Of a stretch of 33,764 nt of DNA, positions 17,832 to 25,371 are shown piece by piece (position 1 is the stretch's first letter; each line of letters begins with the position of its first letter). A program made the translations under genes and the position numbers. Source of the stretch: Microcystis sp. T1-4 (lineage in GTDB: Bacteria; Cyanobacteriota; Cyanobacteriia; Cyanobacteriales; Microcystaceae); NCBI RefSeq assembly GCF_000297435.1, contig NZ_CAIP01000004.1, positions 1 to 33,764 of the forward strand, given 5' to 3'. The notes below the pieces were generated by a model that was not told where the DNA came from, searched no databases, and saw nothing but the letters and a program-made list of their open reading frames with translations.

Positions 17832-17974
17832 GGAATTATGAATTATGAATTATGAATTATGAATTAGGAAGTGGGGACGTCGGGAAGTGGGGAAATGGGG
17901 AAGTGGGGACGTGGGGAAGTGGGGACGTGGGGACGTGGGGAAGTGGGGAAGTGGGGAAGTGGGGGGGTGGGGTG
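17832..17974. repeat. Minisatellite: GAATTATG repeats followed by ~13 copies of GTGGGGAM
   Basis: From 17832 about five copies of GAATTATG, then from 17871 about 13 head-to-tail copies of an 8-bp unit GTGGGGAA/GTGGGGAC with few changes. The array is G-rich on the + strand and could form G-quadruplexes. It separates lptA and lptB and should vary in copy number between strains. A 60-codon open frame across it is a composition artefact. Confidence 0.85.
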
Positions 17975-18035
17975 TGGGAAGAATAAATAAAAATAATCTC
18001 CTGACTCCTGACTCCTGACGACCGACTCCTGACTA

Positions 18036-18536
18036 TCACTGCGGGTTAATAATTGGGGCAGCGGGGAGGGAAGGGGAAGGTATGGGTGCGGGTAGAGGGG
18101 AAGCAGCCGGTTGGGGAGAAGTTTCGTTATCTTGGACTAGATAAATTGACTCCACCTGCTGACTGGTTTGGGGAGTAGCGATAAATCTACCCTCATCGAC
18201 TAGATAAGTCATCGTTTCAGCGCGGATACTGTTGCCTTCCTGCAAAACATAAACATTACCCGTCATCACCAAACGACGTTCGCGGCTAAAATACTGAGCT
18301 TGAGCGGAAGTGGCCTGCATTTTGCGGGCAGGATAGAACACTTGTACGTTACCCCGAGCGGTAATTACCCCCGTTTTTGAGTTTGCCTCCTGAATATCCG
18401 ATCGCACTGTCATGGCATTACCCGGTACAATATTCTGCTGTGCCTTGACTAGGGGAGAAGTACCCAATCCCATGACTAAGCTAGTGGAAACGAGGGTAAC
18501 TAGCCATCCTCTGATTTTTGCGGATCTTGCTCTCAT
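18036..18536 (-). CDS. lptA: LptA/OstA-family periplasmic lipopolysaccharide transport protein
   Basis: 166 residues. It has a signal peptide (about 1-32, ending PLVKAQ). The OstA beta-jellyroll follows, with repeated strands: NAMTVRSDIQEANSKTGV, ITARGNVQVFYPARKMQATS, LVMTGNVYVLQEGNSIRAE. The C-terminal ~35 residues are Pro/Ser rich. It would form the periplasmic bridge carrying lipopolysaccharide from the LptB-LptF/G pump to the DUF3769 outer-membrane protein. It lies 49 bases after the DUF309 gene on the same strand and upstream of lptB. Confidence 0.88.
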   Translation of the reverse strand: MRARSAKIRGWLVTLVSTSLVMGLGTSPLVKAQQNIVPGNAMTVRSDIQEANSKTGVITARGNVQVFYPARKMQATSAQAQYFSRERRLVMTGNVYVLQEGNSIRAETMTYLVDEGRFIATPQTSQQVESIYLVQDNETSPQPAASPLPAPIPSPSLPAAPIINPQ

Positions 18537-18585
18537 AGAAATGTCACCTATAGACGTAATTGTATTGACTAACTAATCTAGCTGT

Positions 18586-19011
18586 TTAGAGGACGGGATG
18601 ACTTTTGAGGATTTTCGGCAGAGAACAGATAGATCGATCGAGGTGGGGATGAGGATGTTCCTGATTGCTTTTCATCGCTTCTAGCACTGCCGGTAAAGCT
18701 TGGGGATCGAGATTCTGTAAAAAGTTTAATAGATCCAAACTCTCCCCCACCAAATGCGTCACGTTGATCCCCTCGTAATCGGGTTGATAGTGTTGTAAAC
18801 GTCTCACCCCTTCTCCCAAAAGAATTACCGCCCCGCGCCAGTTATTATTTTCTAGATGGTAACAAGCGACAGCAATCTGCAAAATGCCTTGATAAAAGGT
18901 TTTTTCAGGCTCTGCGGACTCCATCCACAAAGCCTCTAGGGTATCATGACAAGCATAGAATTGCTGGCGATTAAATTCCTCGATTCCTTGGCCAAAAGCG
19001 CTGGCTGTCAT
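18586..19011 (-). CDS. DUF309 family protein
   Basis: 141 residues with the family's hallmark helical pattern: GIEEFNRQQFYACHDTLEALW, then YQGILQIAVACYHLENNNWRGA and LLGEGVRRL. DUF309 proteins are small all-helical cytoplasmic proteins of unknown function, common in cyanobacteria and plants. It starts 9 bases after the ftrC stop, so the two are co-transcribed. The conserved Asn, His and Glu residues could bind a metal, but no activity is known. Confidence 0.88.
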   Translation of the reverse strand: MTASAFGQGIEEFNRQQFYACHDTLEALWMESAEPEKTFYQGILQIAVACYHLENNNWRGAVILLGEGVRRLQHYQPDYEGINVTHLVGESLDLLNFLQNLDPQALPAVLEAMKSNQEHPHPHLDRSICSLPKILKSHPVL

Positions 19012-19020
19012 TACCCTATA

Positions 19021-19380
19021 CTAATGCCCCTTCATCGATTCGCGGACTTCTTGGATATAGTCGAGGGAAATTACCTGTTCTTCTCCGGCAAACTCGTTAT
19101 CGGGGGTAATAAATAACATACAGTGACATTCTTTCCGTTCCCGCATCGGTACACAGGGACAATTCCAGAAAGTATTTTTTACCTCCGCTTCTTTGTCCTC
19201 GTAGTGACGACAGGGACATAAAGGAGCGCCTAATTCGTCCTTATGACGCGCTAATCCCTCAATTACTACGGCTGTCACCGAGAGATCGCTACAGAAATAA
19301 GTATTTGTACCTTTAGCGTACTGTTCGGCAAACTTCTTCATCGCCTCAAGACTCTTATCCGTGTCCGTGATCTGGCTCAT
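19021..19380 (-). CDS. ftrC: Ferredoxin:thioredoxin reductase, catalytic subunit
   Basis: 119 residues with the full cysteine set: YFCSD, LCPCRHYED, WNCPCVPM and KECHCMLF. Six of these form the 4Fe-4S ligands and the redox disulfide that passes electrons from photosynthetically reduced ferredoxin to thioredoxin. The partner ftrV is not in the window. It heads the run ftrC, DUF309, lptA, lptB, lptF on the minus strand. Confidence 0.97.
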   Translation of the reverse strand: MSQITDTDKSLEAMKKFAEQYAKGTNTYFCSDLSVTAVVIEGLARHKDELGAPLCPCRHYEDKEAEVKNTFWNCPCVPMRERKECHCMLFITPDNEFAGEEQVISLDYIQEVRESMKGH

Positions 19381-19635
19381 AGTTATCTGATCCCCTTAGC
19401 TTTCTACAAAAAAACTCTTTACTATCCTATCTCGATCCGCTTCCCCTTGGCCGAGGGGAATTTTTAGAATCTCTTTTGATTTGGCGACCGATCCCCTTGT
19501 TAATCTAATACGATAAAAAGACTCTCTTTGGCCAAAAGCTCGATTTTTTGGCCGGCAAACTGGAATTATGGGGGCAAAGTTCCTCAAAACCTGTCCTTGA
19601 TTCCTGCAATCTCTGTCCCCTATCACTACCAGAAC

Positions 19636-19935
19636 ATGATTTTATCTTTCTTGGAGACAAATAAAATTTCTGACGGTAACACGCCTTGGTGGCTGAAAAT
19701 TACCTCCCTTTCCCCCCACTGTATTTACTATTTTGGTCCCTTTGCTTCTTTTGAGGAAGCACAACAGCATCAGGGGGGTTATCTACAAGATCTAGAGTCC
19801 GAAGGCGCACAAGGGATTAGTCTTTCGATCGAGCGGAGTAATCCCCATTATTTGACCGTTTTTGACGATGGAAACCAGGATCTAGCTAAAACTTTCGCTT
19901 CCCATGCTCGAACCTTTTCTCGCTTTATTTCTTAA
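19636..19935 (+). CDS. DUF1816 domain protein
   Basis: 99 residues from ATG 19636. A longer frame opens at 19528 but its first 36 residues do not look like the family, while MILSFLETN...WWLKITS fits a DUF1816 start. Core motifs are CIYYFGPFASFEEA and LEGAQGI-like LESEGAQGISLSIE. DUF1816 proteins are small, cyanobacteria-specific, and function is not well established. The 3' end overlaps comF by 32 bases in a different frame. Confidence 0.82.
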   Translation: MILSFLETNKISDGNTPWWLKITSLSPHCIYYFGPFASFEEAQQHQGGYLQDLESEGAQGISLSIERSNPHYLTVFDDGNQDLAKTFASHARTFSRFIS

Positions 19936-20551
19936 GTCTCCCTGTCCTCTTTGTCAACGGCAGAGCGAGCGAGAGCTTTGCCGTGATTGTGAACGACAAT
20001 TACAGGCCTATCGTCATCATAACCCGCTTTTTCTCTGGCGTGGTTCTATTCCCCTGTTTATCTGGGGACGCTATGAAGGTAAATTAAAACAGGCGATCGC
20101 TAAAATGAAATATGATCGCCATCCCGCTCTCGGCTCTTTGCTAGGCAGTTGCATGGGGGAAACTTGGCTGCTTCGTCCTCCCCTCACCGATAAACGTTTG
20201 ACGGTGATTCCCATCCCTCTCCACCCAGAAAGGTTAAAGGAAAGGGGTTTTAATCAAGCAGAAGTCATTGGCGAAGGTTTTTGTCGTTTAACCGGTTATA
20301 ATCTGGCTAGTCGCGGATTAATTCGGATTAAGAACACGGCAGCTTTATTTAGTCTGGCAGCCGAGGCGAGAAAAAAGACGATGCAAGCGGCTTTTCAACT
20401 GGGGAAAAATTTACCGAAATCAGTGCCGATTCTCTTAATTGATGATATTTATACCACGGGAACCACGATCGAGGAGGCTGTGCAGGTTTTACGCACAGAG
20501 GGATATCGGGTAGTCGGTGCGATCGCTCTTGCCAGTTCCAAAATTAGCTAA
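19904..20551 (+). CDS. comF: ComF-family phosphoribosyltransferase-like protein
   Basis: 215 residues. An N-terminal zinc ribbon (CPLCQ, then CRDC) is followed by a type I phosphoribosyltransferase fold with IPIPLHPERLKERGFNQA and the PRPP-binding loop ILLIDDIYTTGTT. ComF is needed for natural DNA uptake in several bacteria, where it interacts with single-stranded DNA handling proteins. Its ATG lies inside the end of the DUF1816 gene, which suggests translational coupling. The stop codon is part of a terminator hairpin. Confidence 0.93.
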   Translation: MLEPFLALFLKSPCPLCQRQSERELCRDCERQLQAYRHHNPLFLWRGSIPLFIWGRYEGKLKQAIAKMKYDRHPALGSLLGSCMGETWLLRPPLTDKRLTVIPIPLHPERLKERGFNQAEVIGEGFCRLTGYNLASRGLIRIKNTAALFSLAAEARKKTMQAAFQLGKNLPKSVPILLIDDIYTTGTTIEEAVQVLRTEGYRVVGAIALASSKIS

Positions 20552-20582
20552 AATGCCCAGACGGAATCGGTCTAGGCATTTT
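20550..20582. terminator. Bidirectional terminator between comF and psbX
   Basis: AAAATGCCCAGAC pairs with GTCTAGGCATTTT, 13 bp with one mismatch and a 7-base loop. It ends in A/T runs on both strands and lies between convergent genes, overlapping the comF stop codon. Confidence 0.8.
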
Positions 20583-20596
20583 AGGGTTAAATTAAA

Positions 20597-20716
20597 TTAA
20601 GTGCGTTTGATCTTGTCGTATTGACTGATGAAAATCAAACCGATAGTGGCGGGGATCAGGACGATAACCGCACCTAAAACAAGGCTCCAGAGAAAGTTAG
20701 CTAAAGAGGGTGTCAT
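20597..20716 (-). CDS. psbX: Photosystem II protein X
   Basis: 39 residues: MTPSLANFLWSLVLGAV, one transmembrane helix, then the tail ISQYDKIKRT. This matches cyanobacterial PsbX closely. PsbX sits at the edge of photosystem II near cytochrome b559 and affects quinone turnover. It is convergent with comF across a shared terminator. Confidence 0.97.
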   Translation of the reverse strand: MTPSLANFLWSLVLGAVIVLIPATIGLIFISQYDKIKRT

Positions 20717-20849
20717 GATAGATAAATCCTTTGTCATATTTTCAAAGACTTAGTTTTTTATCTTATCACCTTGGGCGAGAAGGCCCCCAGTTCCACGACC
20801 AGATAAATGCGATCGCAGGTTTTATATGTCTTCAATCGCTGAAAATAAA

Positions 20850-20874
20850 ATCTCCCTTGACTTCTCAAGGAGAT
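20850..20874. other. Strong hairpin upstream of the three-motif small protein
   Basis: ATCTCCCTTGA and TCAAGGAGAT pair over 10 bp with one bulged C and a 4-base CTTC loop. It lies between divergent psbX and the gene at 20935, 61 bases before the latter's ATG. It could be a 5' leader hairpin or an operator; there is no U-run, so a terminator is less likely. Confidence 0.45.
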
Positions 20875-20934
20875 AGGGATGTTTGACAATGGGTGATAGT
20901 TACAAAAGTTCACACTAGACTGGCAAAGATTTTT

Positions 20935-21234
20935 ATGGCTACTGACGATCGCAAACGGCGCATTCTCGATCATCTCTCCAGAAGTACCACTGGTGCTGAC
21001 TATATTCCCCAAAAACCGCTGCCAATTGTGGAAACTCCCCCGGTGGCAGCGGAACCCGTGGCAGCGCCGCCTCCAGTAACTCCTTCACCGGAATTAACTG
21101 CTAAAGAGCGCAAAAGAAAGATAATGTCCCATCTTTCCATGAGTAGTGAAGATTTTGGCGAAATTACTAGCACTACCCCCCAAGAAAAGCGTAAACGCCA
21201 AATTAACGACCATCTGCGCCAAAGCCAAGGATAA
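20935..21234 (+). CDS. Small protein with three copies of a KRxIxxHL motif
   Basis: 99 residues from ATG 20935; a GTG 14 codons upstream is possible but its extension looks unlike the rest. The chain carries three related motifs: DRKRRILDHLSRS near residue 4, ERKRKIMSHLSMS near 62 and KRKRQINDHLRQS near 86. A Pro/Ala-rich linker separates the first two. Such short helical basic repeats can act as docking elements on a partner. I do not recognise the family; it is cytoplasmic with no membrane segment. Confidence 0.72.
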   Translation: MATDDRKRRILDHLSRSTTGADYIPQKPLPIVETPPVAAEPVAAPPPVTPSPELTAKERKRKIMSHLSMSSEDFGEITSTTPQEKRKRQINDHLRQSQG

Positions 21235-21269
21235 ATAGTAAGGAGTGAGAATTAGCAACTAGGCATCTT

Positions 21270-22202
21270 CTAGACTGTTCTCACTCCCTCATTTTCTGCT
21301 GTCGATGGCAATAATGACAGTTGTTGCAAATCAGTTCCTCGCTCTGGCAACAAGGGAATGTTAAAGTTAGTAATGATCGCTTCGGTGATCGGATGACGCA
21401 ATTTTTCTGTGGAACCCACATGATAAAAATGCTGTTTAGTATAGATATAAAACTTATCAGCACTCCAATTTTTTTTAATTAAAGGATTGCTCCTAAACTG
21501 ATTACTGTGCCAAGTGGACAAAATAAACCGACAAGAAATATCCTTTAAAATAGTCACCAAACAATCTTCATCCTCTTCAGACCAAGAGTTAAAATAATCG
21601 ACGTGTCTCCCTAAATAAGGAGGATCGAGATAGATCAAGTCTGTTTTTTGCCAATTAGATAAAGTCTCTCGAAAGTCAGCAACTTGAAAATTATAATCAG
21701 TTTTAATAAGAATATTTTCTAGGGCAATAACTTGATTGACTATTTTGGTAATATATGCTTGAGAAAATCGTTCTGATTTATGACAGTAAGGTACGTTAAA
21801 CTGTCCCTTACGATTGAATCTCATCACGCCATTAAAACAGGAGCGATTGAGAAATAAAAAATCTAGAGAATTAGGAGATTGATTAAATCTTTCTCGTACT
21901 TGATAATAATAACTTTCTCCCTGCTCCTTAAGAAATTGACCATTTTCTTGCAAAAAAAGCTTGACAGTTTTACTGGTAATAACTTGATTTTTTAGATTAT
22001 TATAAAACTGGATAATATGAGTATTTGTGTCCGCAAGTAAAGCCTTTTGAGGATTAATATTAAAAGCCACCACTCCCGATCCAGAAAAGGGTTCTATCCA
22101 ACGCCCAAAGCTCAGATCAGACACAATATTTTTAATATCTTTCACCAATTTAGTTTTAATTCCTTGACACTTAATCGGTGGCACAAGTGGCGTTAACTTC
22201 AC
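21270..22202 (-). CDS. EcoRV-type D12-class adenine-N6 DNA methyltransferase
   Basis: 310 residues, GTG start with GAGGAG 8 bases upstream. It has the D12 fold: motif X as VPPIKCQGIKTKLV, SAM-binding EPFSGSGVVAFN, and catalytic LIYLDPPYLGRHVDYFNSW. As far as I recall, M.EcoRV (about 300 residues) has almost the same motif X, the same FLFLNRSCFNG and the same GRHVDYFNSW, so the likely target is GATATC; this rests on memory. The gene follows a broken EcoRV-like nuclease gene, so it is now an orphan methylase. It differs from the Dam-type GATC methylase usual in cyanobacteria, which has a WAGGK-like motif X. Confidence 0.92.
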   Translation of the reverse strand: MKLTPLVPPIKCQGIKTKLVKDIKNIVSDLSFGRWIEPFSGSGVVAFNINPQKALLADTNTHIIQFYNNLKNQVITSKTVKLFLQENGQFLKEQGESYYYQVRERFNQSPNSLDFLFLNRSCFNGVMRFNRKGQFNVPYCHKSERFSQAYITKIVNQVIALENILIKTDYNFQVADFRETLSNWQKTDLIYLDPPYLGRHVDYFNSWSEEDEDCLVTILKDISCRFILSTWHSNQFRSNPLIKKNWSADKFYIYTKQHFYHVGSTEKLRHPITEAIITNFNIPLLPERGTDLQQLSLLPSTAENEGVRTV

Positions 22203-22217
22203 TAAACACTCTCCTCA

Positions 22218-22656
22218 TCAATAGTAATCTCTATCCACAGCAAACTTAGCTCCTGTTGGCTCGTGAATAAAGGTCAAATTAGGGTAAAAATTTTGTTGAG
22301 ATACTAACTCTATCTTTAATTGGTTACATCTAGCAAAATTATCAAATATGGGAAAAAGAAGCAATTCTAGGATTTTGGAGATGATTTTCGTATCAATAGA
22401 TATAGTATATACTTCTAGACAGTTTAAATCCAGTACAGCTTATCCCAGAAACCATGGTATCTTGTTAGAACAAATGAACTAAAAAATCTGGCTTTTCTCG
22501 GTTCTGTGTGATAAGTTTAACTTATATATATAGGATCGATCAATCTTGGTGTCCTTTGTGTCTTTGTGGTTCGTTCCACCCCCCCGCTAGGAAGAATGTA
22601 TCTTAGAATACATTTTACCCACCAAACCCAAGAGAGCCAAAATCTCTCGTCACCAT
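22218..22656 (-). pseudogene. Decayed EcoRV-like restriction endonuclease, interrupted by a MITE
   Basis: Removing the MITE and one copy of its 7-bp duplication gives a chain starting at ATG 22656: MVTRDFLVHLF, a TAA stop, QDTMVSGISCTG, a frameshift near 22420-22437, then SIDTKIISKILEL, SQQNFYPNLTF and AKFAVD, ending at TGA 22218. It follows R.EcoRV as I remember it (SDTKVLSTIFEL, KQQNHYPDFTL, KKIAID). The catalytic Asp74 position is Asn (YPN for YPD), Asp90 is kept, and Lys92 and the whole C-terminal ~150 residues are gone. The methylase follows after 15 bases. No active nuclease can be made. Confidence 0.82.
22490..22638. mobile_element. MITE copy 2 (149 bp) inside the restriction pseudogene
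   Basis: Same family as 14795-14937. The ends GGCTTTTCTCGGTT and AACCCAAGAGAGCC are imperfect inverted repeats. The flanks are AAAATCT on both sides (22483-22489 and 22639-22645), a perfect 7-bp duplication. It splits the EcoRV-like gene after its sixth codon and sits about 100 bases before the ftsH promoter. Confidence 0.82.
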
Positions 22657-22743
22657 TCTTGTCAGAATTATGAGAATTACGTTACATTTAGTTAAGATTT
22701 AATTGGCTGCGGGGATTAATCTCGAAAAAATAACGTAAAATCC

Positions 22744-22772
22744 TTGACAAAAACAGCTAAATGAGTTAAGCA
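22744..22772 (+). promoter_or_regulatory. Candidate ftsH promoter
   Basis: A perfect TTGACA -35 box (22744-22749) is followed after 17 bases by TAAGCA, a weak -10 box, 32 bases before the ftsH ATG. There is no obvious Shine-Dalgarno before that ATG. Confidence 0.4.
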
Positions 22773-22803
22773 AAAATCTTTATCCTAGAACCACTAAACA
22801 AAC

Positions 22804-24690
22804 ATGAAACTATCCTGGAAAACGATTTTACTGTGGACATTGCCCGCCCTTGTGGTCGGTTTTTTCCTCTGGCAAGGCACTTTTGCCACGGCCACCAGTA
22901 ATATCGGCAATAACACCGCCAGTACCCGCATGACCTACGGACGCTTTCTAGAATACCTAGACAGTGGTAGGGTTGTTAGCGTCGATCTCTACGAAGGGGG
23001 CAGAACCGCGATCGTACAGGCCCTAGATCCAGAACTAGAAAACCGAGTACAACGCCTGCGGGTCGATTTACCAGCCAATTCCCCCGATTTAATCGCCCGT
23101 TTACGCGATTCTAAAATTAGTTTCGATGCTCACCCGATGCGGAATGACGGCGCTTGGTGGGGATTCCTCGGTAATCTAGTTTTCCCCTTTTTGCTGATTG
23201 CCGCTCTCTTTTTCCTGTTCCGCCGTTCTAATAATATGCCAGGCGGCCCGGGTCAAGCGATGAGTTTTGGTAAATCAAAAGCTCGCTTCCAGATGGAAGC
23301 AAAAACCGGCATCACCTTTGATGATGTGGCAGGAATTGATGAAGCGAAGGAAGAATTACAGGAAGTTGTCACTTTCCTCAAACAACCGGAGAAATTTACC
23401 GCCGTCGGGGCCAAAATCCCCAAAGGAGTCCTGTTAGTTGGCCCTCCTGGTACGGGTAAAACCCTGTTGGCTAAAGCGATCGCCGGTGAAGCGGGTGTAC
23501 CTTTCTTCAGCATTTCTGGTTCGGAATTTGTGGAAATGTTTGTCGGTGTCGGTGCTTCTCGCGTGCGCGACTTGTTCAAAAAAGCCAAGGAAAATGCTCC
23601 CTGTTTAATCTTTATCGATGAAATTGACGCAGTAGGTCGTCAACGGGGTGCCGGTATCGGTGGTGGTAACGATGAACGGGAACAAACCCTAAACCAATTA
23701 TTGACAGAAATGGACGGTTTCGAGGGGAATACGGGAATTATCATCATTGCCGCCACTAACCGCCCCGATGTTCTCGATTCCGCTCTCATGCGTCCGGGCC
23801 GTTTTGATCGCCAAGTAACCGTCGATGCGCCCGATTTTAAAGGTCGTTTAGAGATTTTAGACGTTCACGCCCGCAATAAAAAGCTGGCTAACGACGTTTC
23901 CATCGAAGCGATCGCCCGTCGCACTCCGGGGTTCAGTGGAGCAGATTTAGCCAATTTACTGAACGAAGCGGCAATTTTAACCGCTCGTCGTCGTAAAGAT
24001 GCCATTACCCTCCTAGAGATAGATGACGCGGTAGATCGCGTTATCGCGGGTATGGAAGGTACTCCTTTAGTCGATAGCAAGAGCAAGCGCCTAATCGCTT
24101 ACCATGAAGTGGGTCATGCGATCGTGGGTACGCTCTTAAAAGATCACGATCCCGTCCAGAAAGTGACTCTGATTCCCCGGGGCCAGGCCCAGGGTTTAAC
24201 TTGGTTCACTCCCAACGAAGAACAGGGTTTAACCACGAAAGCGCAGTTAATGGCCCGGATTTCCGGTGCTTTAGGTGGTCGCGCAGCCGAGGAAGAAATC
24301 TTCGGCTATGATGAGGTGACTACCGGTGCTGGTGGCGATTTACAGCAAGTTTCTGATATGGCCCGCCAGATGGTGACTCGTTTCGGGATGAGCGATTTGG
24401 GTCCTTTGTCCCTAGAAAGTCAAGGGGGTGAAGTGTTCCTCGGTGGCGGTTTGATGACTCGTTCCGAGTATTCTGAGAAGGTCGCTACTCGTATCGATGA
24501 TCAAGTGCGATCAATCGTGGAACACTGCCATGAAATTTCTCGGCAAATTGTCCGCGATCATCGCGAAGTGATCGATCGAGTGGTGGACCTGCTGATCGAA
24601 AAAGAAACGATCAATGGGGAAGAATTCCGGCAAATTGTGGCTGAATACGCCTACGTTCCCGAAAAAGAACAGTTTGTACCACAGTTATAG
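22804..24690 (+). CDS. ftsH: ATP-dependent zinc metalloprotease FtsH
   Basis: 628 residues, the usual length. Two N-terminal membrane helices (about 7-25 and 118-140) flank a short lumenal domain. The AAA+ module has Walker A GPPGTGKT (about 214-221), Walker B CLIFIDEIDAVG and the second-region arginines in RPGRFDRQ. The M41 protease domain has the zinc site HEVGH near 436. It is a membrane-bound unfoldase-protease; close resemblance to Synechocystis FtsH2 (Slr0228) suggests it removes damaged D1 from photosystem II in thylakoids. A clear terminator follows the stop. Confidence 0.97.
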   Translation: MKLSWKTILLWTLPALVVGFFLWQGTFATATSNIGNNTASTRMTYGRFLEYLDSGRVVSVDLYEGGRTAIVQALDPELENRVQRLRVDLPANSPDLIARLRDSKISFDAHPMRNDGAWWGFLGNLVFPFLLIAALFFLFRRSNNMPGGPGQAMSFGKSKARFQMEAKTGITFDDVAGIDEAKEELQEVVTFLKQPEKFTAVGAKIPKGVLLVGPPGTGKTLLAKAIAGEAGVPFFSISGSEFVEMFVGVGASRVRDLFKKAKENAPCLIFIDEIDAVGRQRGAGIGGGNDEREQTLNQLLTEMDGFEGNTGIIIIAATNRPDVLDSALMRPGRFDRQVTVDAPDFKGRLEILDVHARNKKLANDVSIEAIARRTPGFSGADLANLLNEAAILTARRRKDAITLLEIDDAVDRVIAGMEGTPLVDSKSKRLIAYHEVGHAIVGTLLKDHDPVQKVTLIPRGQAQGLTWFTPNEEQGLTTKAQLMARISGALGGRAAEEEIFGYDEVTTGAGGDLQQVSDMARQMVTRFGMSDLGPLSLESQGGEVFLGGGLMTRSEYSEKVATRIDDQVRSIVEHCHEISRQIVRDHREVIDRVVDLLIEKETINGEEFRQIVAEYAYVPEKEQFVPQL

Positions 24691-24711
24691 GTTGATTTCA
24701 ATCCATAGGCG

Positions 24712-24743
24712 ATCGGGTGGGTTAAAGCTCACCCGATTTTTTT
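24712..24743 (+). terminator. Rho-independent terminator of ftsH
   Basis: ATCGGGTG at 24712-24719 pairs with CACCCGAT at 24730-24737, and a run of seven Ts follows. It begins 22 bases after the ftsH stop. Confidence 0.9.
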
Positions 24744-24751
24744 ATCCTAGT

Positions 24752-24968
24752 TAGGGTTTGCTGAATAAATGTGAAATGTAGGCAAGGTAAGAGTTTTGTG
24801 GCTTTTTTCGCGAAACAGGTGCAAGATTTTGAGAGAATCGTCGTTCAAAACCTTGCGTCTTCATCGGCCCGCATCCTGTAGGGGCGAAGCATTCGGACAA
24901 TCACCTATCGGTGAAACCGTAGATTTTCTAACCGAATGCTTCGCCCGTACTTTTTGCCGCAAACCCTA
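24752..24968. mobile_element. Non-coding repeat element with TAGGGTTTGC termini and an internal 15-bp hairpin
   Basis: Bounded by TAGGGTTTGC (24752-24761) and its exact inverse GCAAACCCTA (24959-24968). Inside, GGGCGAAGCATTCGG (24882-24896) pairs perfectly with CCGAATGCTTCGCCC (24932-24946), and a smaller perfect hairpin TCACC-TATC-GGTGA sits in its loop. It has no coding capacity. The right-end 22 bases recur exactly at 25105-25126. The 431-base gap 24691-25121 holds this element, the ftsH terminator and short junk repeats, no gene. Confidence 0.65.
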
Positions 24969-25104
24969 GTTAAGGGTTCAAAAGCGGCAAAAATAAGGAT
25001 TAAATTGACTAAAATCTGTAAATAGACAATTTAATTGATTATTATTCATTCTTAATTCTCCTGACGACCGACTACTGGCTACTGACTCCTAACCCCACCG
25101 AAAA

Positions 25105-25126
25105 ACTTTTTGCCGCAAACCCTAGT
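25105..25126. repeat. Solo copy of the right end of the 24752-24968 element
   Basis: 22 bases identical to 24949-24970. It overlaps the 3' end of the lipoprotein gene and supplies its TAG stop codon. Confidence 0.75.
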
Positions 25127-25334
25127 CATCATCATCGTCATCGTCTTTATTCTGGTCATTATCACCGTCTTTTTGCTGCTTTTCCCCGTCTTTATCACTA
25201 TCTTCGTCTTTTTGCGGCGATTCTACCGTGGTAGGGACGTTTTTCGGTTCTTCGGCTTCTTTTCCTCCCTGACAAGCACCTAAAACCGTAGTCAAGGTTA
25301 ACAGAATCAGCAAAACTAAGGATTTGATTTTCAT
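25122..25334 (-). CDS. Small acidic lipoprotein
   Basis: 70 residues from ATG 25334; a GTG five codons upstream overlaps the ribosome site GGGGAGA and is unlikely. A lipoprotein signal peptide (MKIKSLVLLILLTLTTVLGAC) ends in lipobox LGAC at Cys20. The mature part is Lys/Asp/Gln-rich low complexity ending in seven Asp. It should be a lipid-anchored, very acidic surface or periplasmic tether, perhaps metal binding. The stop codon lies in a dispersed repeat end, so the tail may have been altered by an insertion. Confidence 0.72.
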   Translation of the reverse strand: MKIKSLVLLILLTLTTVLGACQGGKEAEEPKNVPTTVESPQKDEDSDKDGEKQQKDGDNDQNKDDDDDDD

Positions 25335-25371
25335 AGTCTTTCTCCCCACTCGATCGATAAATATAACAATT

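Noticed and set aside
17857..18039. 60-codon open frame rich in Pro, Thr, His and Ser on the minus strand
   Set aside because: It is the translation of an 8-bp minisatellite and has no ribosome site.
24882..24946. Strong 15-bp hairpin as a terminator
   Set aside because: No T-run, a long loop, and it lies inside a repeat element after a clear ftsH terminator.
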